DNA of 21,234 bases. Origin: an uncultured Eubacteriales bacterium. Lineage in GTDB: Bacteria; Bacillota; Clostridia; Christensenellales; UBA1242. The notes below the pieces were generated by a model, which searched no databases, was not told where the DNA came from, and saw nothing but the letters and a program-made list of their open reading frames with translations. Numbering within the stretch: position 1 is the first letter of the stretch; every line of letters starts with the position of its first letter. Shown piece by piece: positions 6,673 to 15,361 of this stretch. The position numbers were made by a program, and so were the translations under genes. The DNA lies in assembly GCA_905187655.1 (NCBI GenBank), contig CAJJIV010000007.1, positions 1 to 21,234 of the forward strand, given 5' to 3'.

Positions 6673-6699
6673 AATATCATTAAAAAGGCAATTATTCAA
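6671..6699 (-). promoter_or_regulatory. Promoter of the dnaD-like/helicase-loader operon
   Basis: On the minus strand TTGAAT (6699-6694), a 17-bp spacer and TATTAT (6676-6671) form a good sigma-A promoter. Predicted start is near 6664, about 40 bases before ATG 6624. Its -10 box overlaps that of the divergent sbcD promoter by two bases (6671-6672). Confidence 0.7.
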
Positions 6700-6740
6700 G
6701 TCATTTACCATAAAAAGAAAAAGTTACAGGAGAATGAGTT

Positions 6741-7934
6741 TTGAAAATATTACACACAAGTGATTGGCATCTTGGTGCCAAAACGGACAGAAGAAACAGA
6801 ATAGATGAGCAACGCAAAGTGATGAATGAAATTGTAAGCACGGCACAAGATAGCGATGTAGATGTTGTCATTATTGCCGGAGATATTTTTGACCAAGCAA
6901 TACCGACTAGCGATGCCGAAGAATTGTTTTATAATACCCTAGAAAAATTATCTGAAGATAATAACAGGGTAATTATTGCTCTTGCAGGAAATCACGATGA
7001 TCCTAAAAGGTTGTCTGCAAACAGGCATTTTGCAAAAAAACATAACATAGTTTTAGTTGGTGATTTAAACCCAATTTGTGAAATAAACACCGAAAGTAAA
7101 AACAGGGTGGTTGAAGTTGGTGAAGGATATGTTATTGTAGAATCGAATGCATCAAATAAAGGCAAAGAGCGATTGGCAGTTGCGATTTTGCCATACCCAA
7201 TGGAATATAGGCTTAATTGCAAAGTAGAGGGTGAAACATATGAAGAAAAGGTTAAAGCCTGGGCAAGAATTGCATGCAAAGGTTTTAAAAGAGATACTTT
7301 TAATATTTTGGCAACGCATTTAATGGTTGCTGGTGGAACTTTAATTGAAAATGATTTTGTTAGGACATTTAAAGTTGGAGATGTAAATATAGTATCTAAA
7401 TCAGATTTCCCAAAGGCTGATTATTATGCGTTGGGACATATTCATGATTATCAAGTAATTAAGGATAATATGGTGTATTGTAGTGCGCCAATAAAACTTG
7501 CTTATTCCCAAAAGAATAGCGGTATGGTACTAATAAAGACCAATAAAGATAAACTGGAAGACTTTAAGTTTGTTCCTACAAAATCCGCTTGTAAAATGGA
7601 TCAAGTGTGCGTAATGGGAAAAGAAAATTTGGCAGAAGCACTTAAAAATTACAACGATAACGACATTGTTGAATTAACGATTGTGCAAAATTCTCCACTG
7701 ACATCAAAAGATATAAAAGAGATTAAAGAGAATTACCCTTGTGTTCTTCAAGTGAAATTACAATTAACAAATCTTGAAAAAGACGATAAGGTATACATTG
7801 GTGGAAGAGATAAACTTTCTAATAAAGAATTATTTGAAAATTTTTATAGAAGCAAAAAAAATATTGAGCCAAGCAAAGAAATTGTAAAGCTATTTTTAGA
7901 TTTGATGGAGGATAAGTCTGGTGAAACCAATTAA
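6741..7934 (+). CDS. sbcD: SbcD (Mre11-type) nuclease subunit
   Basis: SbcD is the manganese-dependent nuclease of the SbcCD complex, which cuts DNA hairpins and protein-blocked ends arising from palindromes and broken forks. The 397-residue protein has the Mre11 phosphodiesterase motifs in order: SDWHLG (D8, H10), GDIFDQ (D48), GNHDDP (N84, H85), THLMV (H193) and GHIHDY (H233, H235). A C-terminal capping region contains the SbcD-type GGRDKLSNKELFENFYR stretch. The start is TTG at 6741, seven bases after AGGAGA (6728-6733); an ATG at 6734 is out of frame and closes quickly. sbcC begins inside the last 14 bases of this gene, so the two subunits are translationally coupled. The gene is divergent from the replication gene pair. 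Confidence 0.96.
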   Translation: MKILHTSDWHLGAKTDRRNRIDEQRKVMNEIVSTAQDSDVDVVIIAGDIFDQAIPTSDAEELFYNTLEKLSEDNNRVIIALAGNHDDPKRLSANRHFAKKHNIVLVGDLNPICEINTESKNRVVEVGEGYVIVESNASNKGKERLAVAILPYPMEYRLNCKVEGETYEEKVKAWARIACKGFKRDTFNILATHLMVAGGTLIENDFVRTFKVGDVNIVSKSDFPKADYYALGHIHDYQVIKDNMVYCSAPIKLAYSQKNSGMVLIKTNKDKLEDFKFVPTKSACKMDQVCVMGKENLAEALKNYNDNDIVELTIVQNSPLTSKDIKEIKENYPCVLQVKLQLTNLEKDDKVYIGGRDKLSNKELFENFYRSKKNIEPSKEIVKLFLDLMEDKSGETN

Positions 7935-10900
7935 ACTTGAAATAGAAGGTTTGCATAGTTTTATTGAAAAGCAAACTATTAATTTTGAAGACATTAAGGG
8001 CTTAAAACTTTTTGGTGTATTTGGACCAACTGGAAGTGGTAAGTCTACAATTTTAGATGCCATGATTTTAGCTCTTTATGGTAATGTTGGCCGAAGTAAA
8101 ACAAACTCAGACTTCATAAATTTAAAAAGTAAACAAACAAGAGTTGCGTTTGCATTTGAACTTACTAATCATGGAAAAACAAAAAAATTTGAAATTGTTC
8201 GAGTATACAAAAAGAAGAAAAATGATGAAGTAGAACAAACTAGTGAAGTTTTTGAACTTACATCTTTTGGCAAGAATCAAATAGCAGAAGGTGCTTTAAA
8301 GGTAGATAACTTTGTTAAAGAAAATGTTGGTTTAACCGAAAATGAATTTACAAAATGTGTGGCACTTCAACAGGGTGAGTTTGCTGGATTTTTAAAAGCA
8401 CGACCAAACGAAAGAATAAATTTAATTGGCAGTATATTTGATTTAAATAAATATGGACAAGAACTTTGGGATAAATTAAAGGCAAAGGCAAGCGAAAAAG
8501 AGAAAGAGGTTGCAATATTAGATGGAAAAATAGAATTATATAAAGATGCTACTGAAGAAAGTTTGCAAACTCTTACCAATAAATCTATTCTGTTAAATGA
8601 ATCGTTTGAAACAAATACAAACGAAATTGAAAAGTTAGAAGTAGTGCTTAAAGAAGAGTATGAACTTGCAGAAAACACCAAGGAACTTAACGAAGTAAAT
8701 CGATTGCTTGGGGAAAATGCGGGGCTGGGGGCAACAATTGCTGATAAAAAAGAGGCAATTAAAAAAGCAAGAAGAATTATTGATAATGACTTTTTAATAC
8801 AATCATGTAAAGCACAAAATGATTCAATTGCAAAAGAAAAACTTGCTCTAGATGACTTAATAAAACAAAAAAGTCACGAAGAAGAAATAACAAAAGATTT
8901 TTTGGCTTCGGCAAATTCTGTTATAGAAAATTGTCAAAACAGTTTAACTACTCTTGCAGAACAAAAAGTTAAGATGGAAGTTGCAAAGGAAAACAATGAA
9001 AAACTGAATTCTCTTAATAATTTAAGGTCAGAAATTATTGAAGAGAGCAGTTCTCTTGAATTAATTAGGGTAGATTTGTCACAGCAGAAGAATACCTTAA
9101 GCAACAACCTTAAAAGATTAAAAAGTGATATAGAAAAAGAGCGCAAGGAATATCAAACTATTTGCACTAAAATAGCAGAACTTGATGTCATTAAAAATTA
9201 TAATAATCTTTCGGATCGCTTGTCATTAATAAACAAGTATATTAAATTTGCAGATGACAAAATGAATAGGGCACTTAACCTAAAAACAAAAACCAATGAA
9301 AAAATTTCTAAATGTTTACAAGAAGAACAATTGGTAATTAATCAATTAGATGAGCTTAGAAAATCTGTATGGGAGAGTGAAAATGTTGCTTATCCAATTG
9401 ATGTTATAGATCGTGAAATAAAAAAGCGATATATATTATTAAATACCTGCAATGTGACTGAAGAGTTTATTGCAGGAAAAAATGCAACAGCAATAGAGTT
9501 GCAAAAATTAATTGAAAATAAAAAATTAAAAATATCACAGCAGAATGGCAACCTTGCAACAAAATCACTTGAATATGAGCAGGCTTTATCACAGATTAAA
9601 GAGCAAGAGGAAGTATTGAGCAAACTCACCGAGCAAAAAGATGCTATTGTCGCACAAAACAGCGTGGTTGAATTTAGTGACAGGTTTAAAATTGGTGATA
9701 ATTGTCCTATTTGTAAAAATGAAATCATATCTAAAAATATTATTGGCAAATTAAGCACGTTGGTTGTCGATGGGCAAATAAATGAAGCAAAAAAAGAACT
9801 TGGTAAATTAGTTGATAAGCAATTAAAAATTAATTCGGAAATCAGCCAAATTAAAGGTATCATTTCTGAAACCGAATCTGAAATAGCTGAATTAACAACT
9901 TCATTGGCTGAAGTACAAAAAAGTGTAACAAGTAAATGCGAGAAGATATTAAATCGCAAGAAAGTTGGTTTAAATGATTTGGCAATTGCTGAACTAAAAA
10001 TAAAACAAGAGTTGTCGCAACTAGAAAAATCTAAAAAGTCTGAGAATAAACTTATAGAAAAAATAAATAATCTTAATATTGATAAAATTAAGTATAATAT
10101 GAGTTTTATTTCAGCAAGTGAAAAATGTAATGAATATTTGCAACTAATAGATAATTTAGTAACTGAAAAACAGCTAGTTGAAGCTGATATGCAATTAATT
10201 GCTAGAAATGAAAGTGAGATAGGCAAAAAAACGGCAGAATTAAATATTTTGCTTTTAAATAGAACAAGGTTAGAAGAAAGTATAACCAATTTACAAAATA
10301 ACATTTGTGAACATGAAGAAACAATGCGTACAATAACAGAAATGTACGCAACAAAAGAAAGTGCTGGAAAGTTGCTTGCTGAAAGATTAAAAGTAGTTTC
10401 AAAACAAATTACCGAATTACAACATCAATTAAAAGGTTATGAAAATGTTTCTGATTATACGAAAGCAATTAATGATCTTTCAAAGAGTATAGAATCCAAT
10501 AAAAAAGAAATAGAATCTAGGCGAAAGTCGGTTGAAGAAATAACAAATAAGTTAAATGCGTTAAATTCTAAATATTGTATAATGTCTTCTTCTCTTTTTG
10601 AACATCAAAAGCATTACGATGCCGATATTAAAAATTTAAACGCTTCTATCTCTGAGGTTGGAATTAATTCTTTTGACGAGATAGATATGTATCGCTTAAC
10701 TGAAAAAGAAATAAAAGAATTAGAAGAAGTGATTTCTGATTTTGATAATAAAATTGCAATTTTAATGTCTAAAGCACAAGAGCTTAACTTAAAAATTAAT
10801 GGTAGGCAGTCTGTTCCATCTCTTATAGATGAAATGAAGAATAAAATTGAAAAACTTGAAGAAGTTAACAAAGTTAATAGAGAAGAGTATGGAAAACTTG

Positions 10901-11487
10901 CTACTATGATAGAAAATAAGAAGACAGAACTAAATAATTTAACCATACTTGAACAAGACAGAGATAAGCTGAACAAGGAATTAAAAATTGAAACTGAATT
11001 GTTAGATTTGTTAAGGGGTAAAGCACTTTTAGAATATGTTGCTGAAGAATATATAAATGATATTTCGTTTATGGCTTCAAACAAATTGCAGGAACTTATG
11101 GATGGGCAGTATGTTTTAAAATATGAAGATAAAGAATTTTATGTGTTAGACAATTTTAATAATGGCATTAGGCGACCGGTTAACACATTGTCTGGTGGTG
11201 AAATTTTTGTTGTGTCGTTAGCTCTTGCACTTTCAATATCAGACGCAATTATGTCTAGGTCAGATAAACGAATGGATTTCTTCTTCCTAGATGAAGGGTT
11301 TGGGACACTTGACAAAGATTACTGTGAATATATAGTTGGAATTCTTAACAAATTAAAAAGTCCAAATATGACCATTGGCATAATATCACATATCCCAGAA
11401 CTTCAAGAAAAAATTCAATTAAAATTTATTGTAGAAAAGCCAACTACTAACCATGGTTCAATAATTAAACCAATGTTATTAATTTAA
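7921..11487 (+). CDS. sbcC: SbcC (Rad50-type) SMC-like ATPase subunit
   Basis: SbcC is the ATP-driven clamp that works with SbcD. The 1188-residue protein has the ATPase head split between its ends: Walker A GPTGSGKST (35-43) and a Q-loop region LQQGEF at the start, then the signature LSGGE (S1091) and Walker B FFLDEGFGTLD (D1124, E1125) at the end. Between them lie two very long lysine/glutamate-rich coiled coils, meeting at a zinc hook NCPICKNE with C595 and C598, which joins two SbcC molecules. The start is GTG 7921, overlapping sbcD by 14 bases, with GGAGG (7907-7911) nine bases upstream. Length is in the upper part of the family range because of the coiled coils. A terminator directly after the stop ends the two-gene operon. 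Confidence 0.96.
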   Translation: MKPIKLEIEGLHSFIEKQTINFEDIKGLKLFGVFGPTGSGKSTILDAMILALYGNVGRSKTNSDFINLKSKQTRVAFAFELTNHGKTKKFEIVRVYKKKKNDEVEQTSEVFELTSFGKNQIAEGALKVDNFVKENVGLTENEFTKCVALQQGEFAGFLKARPNERINLIGSIFDLNKYGQELWDKLKAKASEKEKEVAILDGKIELYKDATEESLQTLTNKSILLNESFETNTNEIEKLEVVLKEEYELAENTKELNEVNRLLGENAGLGATIADKKEAIKKARRIIDNDFLIQSCKAQNDSIAKEKLALDDLIKQKSHEEEITKDFLASANSVIENCQNSLTTLAEQKVKMEVAKENNEKLNSLNNLRSEIIEESSSLELIRVDLSQQKNTLSNNLKRLKSDIEKERKEYQTICTKIAELDVIKNYNNLSDRLSLINKYIKFADDKMNRALNLKTKTNEKISKCLQEEQLVINQLDELRKSVWESENVAYPIDVIDREIKKRYILLNTCNVTEEFIAGKNATAIELQKLIENKKLKISQQNGNLATKSLEYEQALSQIKEQEEVLSKLTEQKDAIVAQNSVVEFSDRFKIGDNCPICKNEIISKNIIGKLSTLVVDGQINEAKKELGKLVDKQLKINSEISQIKGIISETESEIAELTTSLAEVQKSVTSKCEKILNRKKVGLNDLAIAELKIKQELSQLEKSKKSENKLIEKINNLNIDKIKYNMSFISASEKCNEYLQLIDNLVTEKQLVEADMQLIARNESEIGKKTAELNILLLNRTRLEESITNLQNNICEHEETMRTITEMYATKESAGKLLAERLKVVSKQITELQHQLKGYENVSDYTKAINDLSKSIESNKKEIESRRKSVEEITNKLNALNSKYCIMSSSLFEHQKHYDADIKNLNASISEVGINSFDEIDMYRLTEKEIKELEEVISDFDNKIAILMSKAQELNLKINGRQSVPSLIDEMKNKIEKLEEVNKVNREEYGKLATMIENKKTELNNLTILEQDRDKLNKELKIETELLDLLRGKALLEYVAEEYINDISFMASNKLQELMDGQYVLKYEDKEFYVLDNFNNGIRRPVNTLSGGEIFVVSLALALSISDAIMSRSDKRMDFFFLDEGFGTLDKDYCEYIVGILNKLKSPNMTIGIISHIPELQEKIQLKFIVEKPTTNHGSIIKPMLLI

Positions 11488-11494
11488 TTACAGA

Positions 11495-11530
11495 AAGAAG
11501 CAAGTCCAAACAGATTTGCTTCTTGTTTTT
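11495..11530 (+). terminator. Terminator of the sbcDC operon
   Basis: AAGAAGCAA (11495-11503) pairs perfectly with TTGCTTCTT (11516-11524) around a 12-base loop, followed by GTTTTT. It lies eight bases after the sbcC stop. Confidence 0.85.
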
Positions 11531-11562
11531 ATTAAAAAACATTGAAAAATTTTTAATAAAAA
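11526..11562. repeat. Perfect 13-bp A/T-only inverted repeat
   Basis: TTTTTATTAAAAA (11526-11538) is repeated in inverse orientation as TTTTTAATAAAAA (11550-11562). It overlaps the T run of the sbcC terminator. It may help termination from either side or simply reflect A+T-rich sequence. No reading frame of note occurs anywhere in the 326-base gap 11488-11813. Confidence 0.45.
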
Positions 11563-11646
11563 AATCAATCAAAATTTATAAATTTGCTAAAATTTACAAA
11601 TAATTTTAAAATCATAACGTTGTTTTAGATATAAAAATGGACCATT

Positions 11647-11676
11647 TTGACACAAAGTATTAAATTTATGTAAACT
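11647..11676 (+). promoter_or_regulatory. Predicted promoter of the M1 peptidase gene
   Basis: A consensus TTGACA (11647-11652), an 18-bp spacer and TAAACT (11671-11676) predict a start near 11683, giving a leader of about 130 bases. A second TATAAT at 11795-11800, just before the AGGAG ribosome site, has no convincing -35. The TTTTGACACAA core matches the reverse complement of the repeated motif behind typA. Confidence 0.5.
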
Positions 11677-11727
11677 ATCAACCAGCAAAATTGCTATCTT
11701 AATGGGCTTAAAAATAAAAAGAAAAGC

Positions 11728-11750
11728 AACGAAGTAATTGTTACTTTGTT
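11728..11750 (+). other. Hairpin in the leader of the M1 peptidase mRNA
   Basis: AACGAAGTAA (11728-11737) can pair with TTACTTTGTT (11741-11750) across a 3-base loop, ten pairs including one G-U. No T run follows directly, so it is not a simple terminator. Its distance from the ribosome site (about 54 bases) leaves a role in mRNA stability or protein binding open. It matches no riboswitch class I know. Confidence 0.4.
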
Positions 11751-11813
11751 CATCATATAATCACATTTTTTCTCATAGAATTATATCAATAAATTATAAT
11801 TTTAGGAGCGAAA

Positions 11814-13337
11814 ATGAAAAAAAATTTTTGCAAATTTTGGAAGATAATTAAGCCGGTATTATGTCTAACATTAATTGCGGTACTTGTTACAATGTTAACA
11901 GGTTGTAACAAAAACAGAGAAGTAACAAAAGCAAGCAAAGGTTTAAATAATTATAAAATTACTGCAACTTTATGCGATGAAGAGAAAAAGATAACAGCAA
12001 CTGAAGAGGTGGTGTTCATTAACACAATAAAAGACAACCTATCTTTTGTTTGTTTTAATTTATATGGAACAGCCTTTTCAGAAGATGCAAAGATTTTGCC
12101 ATATACAATATTAAATTCTGAAAAGTGTTTTTACGATGGTAAAAATTATGGTGACCTTGTAATTGACTCTGTTAGGGTAGATGGGCAAAATGCAAATTAT
12201 CAAATTATTGGGGAAGACAACAATGCTCTAAAAGTTGATTTTTTTGAGCCACTTGCCATTAATAAAAAACTTAGTATAGAAATAGAGTTTATTTTATCTC
12301 TTGCAAAATCTACGCATAGATTAGGATATACTGACCATACAATAAGTCTTGGGAACTGGTATCCAGTATTATGTAAATATGAAAATGACAATTTTGATAC
12401 TTCGCCTTATTATTCAACAGGCGACCCTTTTTATACCGATTGTGCAAACTATGAAGTATCACTTAGTTACCCAAGTAAATATACTTTAACTTCAACAGGA
12501 GAGTTGGTAAAAACTGAAACTGAAGCACAAGGCGAAATGTCAACCACCGAATATAAGGCGCTTGCAGTAAGAGACTTTGCTATGTGTTTGGCCGATGATT
12601 GGAAAATGGCAGAAGAGAAGGTGAGTGGAACTTTTGTTAGAGTTTATGCTTATAATAATGACGAAAGATTAGAAAGTTATTTAAAAACAGCAGTAAGTTG
12701 TTTTAAGTATTTTAGTAATACTTTTGGTGTGTATCCATATTCAGTTTTAAATGTTGTATTTACACCATTTTTGCATGGTGGGATGGAATATCCAAACCTA
12801 GTTATAATTGCAGATAATATTATTGATGAAATTAACACAAACAAGGTAATAATTCACGAAATTGCACATCAGTGGTGGTATTCCCTTGTTGGGAATAACG
12901 AACTTAAAGATGCATGGATAGATGAATCGTTAGCTGAATACAGCACGCTAATGTTTTTTGAAAATCACCCAGAATATGGGGTTACACGAGAGCAAATAAT
13001 TAAGGAAAATAAAGAGGATTATTTATTATACATGGATGTAATGCAATCAGTTGTAACTTCGTCAGTAAATTTAAGTATGGAACTATATGTTAATGAGTAC
13101 GCAAGCGAATATGAATATGTTTATATGATTTATGTAAAAGGCGTATTGTTCCAAGATGCGTTAAGGGAAAAAATTGGTGATGAAGCTTATGTAAAAGGAC
13201 TTAGTCTGTTTTTCAAAAACAACAAATACAAAATAGCATCTAAAACAGAGTTTATTCAGGCTTTTGAGAATGCGAGCGGACTGAATCTTGAAATGTTTAT
13301 TGAAGAATGGTTGAAAGGTAATAACATAATTGAGTAA
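11814..13337 (+). CDS. Lipoprotein M1-family zinc metallopeptidase
   Basis: The 507-residue protein starts with a lipoprotein signal: basic KK..KFWKIIK, a hydrophobic stretch and lipobox LTGC with C31 as the predicted lipid-modified residue. It should be exported and anchored to the outer face of the membrane. The peptidase core has the M1 gluzincin motif HEIAH (H348, E349, H352), then 18 residues to the third ligand E371 in DESLAEY. The upstream GGMEYP (322-327) corresponds to the GxMEN-type substrate-binding motif of aminopeptidases. An N-terminal beta-sheet domain (about 45-240) precedes the catalytic domain, as in the family. It probably removes N-terminal residues from peptides outside the cell. 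ATG 11814 follows TAGGAG at good spacing. The gene stands alone between a terminator and the walJ promoter; its substrate is unknown. Confidence 0.92.
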   Translation: MKKNFCKFWKIIKPVLCLTLIAVLVTMLTGCNKNREVTKASKGLNNYKITATLCDEEKKITATEEVVFINTIKDNLSFVCFNLYGTAFSEDAKILPYTILNSEKCFYDGKNYGDLVIDSVRVDGQNANYQIIGEDNNALKVDFFEPLAINKKLSIEIEFILSLAKSTHRLGYTDHTISLGNWYPVLCKYENDNFDTSPYYSTGDPFYTDCANYEVSLSYPSKYTLTSTGELVKTETEAQGEMSTTEYKALAVRDFAMCLADDWKMAEEKVSGTFVRVYAYNNDERLESYLKTAVSCFKYFSNTFGVYPYSVLNVVFTPFLHGGMEYPNLVIIADNIIDEINTNKVIIHEIAHQWWYSLVGNNELKDAWIDESLAEYSTLMFFENHPEYGVTREQIIKENKEDYLLYMDVMQSVVTSSVNLSMELYVNEYASEYEYVYMIYVKGVLFQDALREKIGDEAYVKGLSLFFKNNKYKIASKTEFIQAFENASGLNLEMFIEEWLKGNNIIE

Positions 13338-13344
13338 TTGATAT

Positions 13345-13373
13345 TTGTATTTTTAAATATATTGTGATATAAT
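13345..13373 (+). promoter_or_regulatory. Extended -10 promoter of the walJ operon
   Basis: TTGTAT (13345-13350), a 17-bp spacer and TATAAT (13368-13373), preceded by a TGn extension (13365-13367), make a strong sigma-A promoter. Predicted start is near 13380, about 31 bases before the walJ ATG. Confidence 0.72.
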
Positions 13374-13410
13374 TAACCTTGCTAATTGGTTAGGAGAAAT
13401 TACGAGAGAA

Positions 13411-14205
13411 ATGAGAGTTATAAATTTGGCTAGTGGGAGCAAGGGGAATTGTACATTAATTGAAAATGAAGAAACATCAATTTTGGTTGATTGCGGTTTA
13501 CCAATAACCGAAATAGAAAACAGAATAATAGGAGCAGGATCTGATCCTTCCAAGATATCAGCAATATTTGTAACACATACTCATGTAGATCACATACGCT
13601 CATTAACAAGATTTTCAAAAAAGTATAAGACTAAAGTTTTTGCAACTGACCCTAACTGGATAGAAGGAAAATTAAGTGCTGTTGCAAGTCCCAACCGAAG
13701 ATTTGTTAAACCTGGTGAGGAAATTAATTACTTTGGATTTAAGATTGTTGCGTTTAGTGTGTCACACGATGCAATATCCACAGTTGGGTATCGAATTTTT
13801 TGTGGAACAAAAAGTGTATCAATTTTAACAGATGTGGGAACAATTACAACTGAAGTACTTATGGCTATGGCAGGAAGTAGTTTAATATATATTGAATCTA
13901 ATCACGACTTAAAAATGCTTATGAATGGACCATATCCCTATCAGTTAAAAAGAAGAATATCATCAAAAAATGGTCATCTATCCAATACCGATTGTTCACT
14001 TGCAATTATGGAACTGATAAAATATGGAACGAAACATTTTGTGCTCATGCATTTAAGCGAAGTAAATAACACACCTGAATTGGCTTATGGAGAAACTTAC
14101 CTAAGGCTTAAAAGAGAAAAATTAGATAGTCAAATTTTTATAGGCGTTTCATACCAAGACAAACTTGGAACAAATTTTTTATTAAAGACAAACAAGGAGA
14201 TTTAA
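13411..14205 (+). CDS. walJ: WalJ/YycJ-type metallo-beta-lactamase-fold hydrolase
   Basis: The 264-residue protein has the length and motifs of WalJ/YycJ, a DNA-binding MBL-fold protein first known from the WalRK (YycFG) locus and linked to coordination of cell-wall growth with replication or to mismatch-repair exonuclease activity. Visible motifs are LASGSKGN (7-14), DCGLP (27-31), the metal-binding HTHVDH (H56, H58, D60, H61), SILTDVGT, IESNHD and HLSEVNN near the end. It is the first gene of a tightly packed operon whose next gene starts two bases after its stop. No walR/walK is present here, so it has been separated from the two-component genes, but rlmH remains nearby as in many Firmicutes. 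ATG 13411 is preceded by a modest GAGAG site and, further up, AGGAG. Confidence 0.9.
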   Translation: MRVINLASGSKGNCTLIENEETSILVDCGLPITEIENRIIGAGSDPSKISAIFVTHTHVDHIRSLTRFSKKYKTKVFATDPNWIEGKLSAVASPNRRFVKPGEEINYFGFKIVAFSVSHDAISTVGYRIFCGTKSVSILTDVGTITTEVLMAMAGSSLIYIESNHDLKMLMNGPYPYQLKRRISSKNGHLSNTDCSLAIMELIKYGTKHFVLMHLSEVNNTPELAYGETYLRLKREKLDSQIFIGVSYQDKLGTNFLLKTNKEI

Positions 14206-14207
14206 TT

Positions 14208-15353
14208 TTGGAAGAAGAAAAGAAAAAAGAAAACAACAAGTTATTTAAAGATTTTTCCGTAATGTTTACCGACAATAGCTTTACTCCAGATGATGCAGTA
14301 AAAGGCTTGCTTTTATTTTTGGTTTTTGAAACAGTTGTAAGTTTGTTGTATCAGTCGGTATATTTTGTAGGGTTTACAAGTGATTTATGGTCTTTTGTTT
14401 TTAACATAATATTAGATGCAAGTTTTGTACTTGCTGTATACATAGTTGCAAAAAACAAGAAGAAAAACACTGCGGTAGAAGTAAAGTTAAACAAAAAGGT
14501 ATCGTGGTTATACTATTGCTTATGTTTTGTGATTTCGTTAGTTTGTATTTTTGGCTTTTCTGGATTAACTAATTGTTTTTTAGAAGTTCTATACAGTTTT
14601 GGGTATCAGTCGGTGCAGTCCGATATAGTGATAAGCAATGTTTGGATGTATCTTCTATATACTTTAACAATTTGTGTAATTCCTGCATTTTGTGAAGAAG
14701 TGTTGTTTAGGGGACTAATATTTACTGGGCTTAAAAAAATTAATAATGTTGTAGGTGTTTTGGGTAGTGCTTTTATTTTTATGATTATGCATGGTGGACC
14801 AGATCAAACAGTACATCAATTTATTTTAGGCGTAATTTTAGCATTGGCATTTTTAATTTCTGGATCAATTTGGGTTCCAATTGTTATACATTTCTTTAAT
14901 AACTTTATTGCGGTTACCTATTCATTTCTTGTTACTGGTGATACAGCGACAGAAACTGGTACTGAAGTTGCAGAAATATATTTTGTGCAATATTTAATGT
15001 ATGCATTAATAAGCGCTTTGGTTGCAGCTTGTATTATCTATTTAATTTTCCGAGGTTTTTCTGCAATAAATAAAAAGAGAAAAGAAAAAGAGAAACCAGA
15101 TGTTAAAATTGACAACGATTCTGAAAAGGTTTATAAACCAACTACCATTGAACTTATGGATGCCGATAATCTAAATAGTTATAAATTTCAAAACGGAAAT
15201 GCGGTTACAGAAGAAAATATGGGTAAACCTTTAACAAATCAAAACAAATTATCTAAACAAGGCAGAGTTATGTTAATAATATGTTTAACTTGGCTTGTTA
15301 TGGATTGGATTAGTACCTTAATTTATGGTTTTACAAATCTTGGTGGGGTTTAA
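14208..15353 (+). CDS. CPBP-family intramembrane protease
   Basis: The 381-residue membrane protein belongs to the CPBP (CAAX protease and bacteriocin-processing, Abi) family. It shows the motif-1 signature CEEVLFRG (E163, E164, R168), motif 2 in FIMIMHGG and motif 3 in HFFNNFIAV, which together form the intramembrane active site. About seven hydrophobic spans lie in residues 25-280, followed by a charged soluble segment of about 70 residues and one more C-terminal span (LIICLTWLVMDWISTLIYGF). The start is TTG 14208, seven bases after AAGGAGA (14194-14200). Substrates are unknown; relatives process peptides or provide bacteriocin immunity. Its place between walJ and rlmH is notable because an HtrA-type serine protease often fills that position in Bacilli. 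I infer, without proof, an envelope quality-control or signalling role. Confidence 0.9.
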   Translation: MEEEKKKENNKLFKDFSVMFTDNSFTPDDAVKGLLLFLVFETVVSLLYQSVYFVGFTSDLWSFVFNIILDASFVLAVYIVAKNKKKNTAVEVKLNKKVSWLYYCLCFVISLVCIFGFSGLTNCFLEVLYSFGYQSVQSDIVISNVWMYLLYTLTICVIPAFCEEVLFRGLIFTGLKKINNVVGVLGSAFIFMIMHGGPDQTVHQFILGVILALAFLISGSIWVPIVIHFFNNFIAVTYSFLVTGDTATETGTEVAEIYFVQYLMYALISALVAACIIYLIFRGFSAINKKRKEKEKPDVKIDNDSEKVYKPTTIELMDADNLNSYKFQNGNAVTEENMGKPLTNQNKLSKQGRVMLIICLTWLVMDWISTLIYGFTNLGGV

Positions 15354-15361
15354 AAACTTCT

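Noticed and set aside
6625..6711. Longer start of the dnaD-like gene at 6711
   Set aside because: No ribosome site precedes it, the extra 29 residues are not family-like, and the strong minus-strand promoter would start transcription near 6664, downstream of this ATG.
9390..10304. 304-codon open frame on the minus strand inside sbcC, with others at 8367-8681, 8934-9146, 10202-10402 and 10614-11084
   Set aside because: They are antisense to the SbcC coiled coils and are rich in Ser, Phe, Leu and Ile, the mirror of a Lys/Glu/Asn-rich protein. They have no ribosome sites and no recognisable domain.
11488..11813. Possible small gene, RNA gene or riboswitch in the sbcC to M1 peptidase gap
   Set aside because: No frame with a ribosome site, no tRNA cloverleaf and no known riboswitch core; only a terminator, an inverted repeat, a promoter and one hairpin could be supported.
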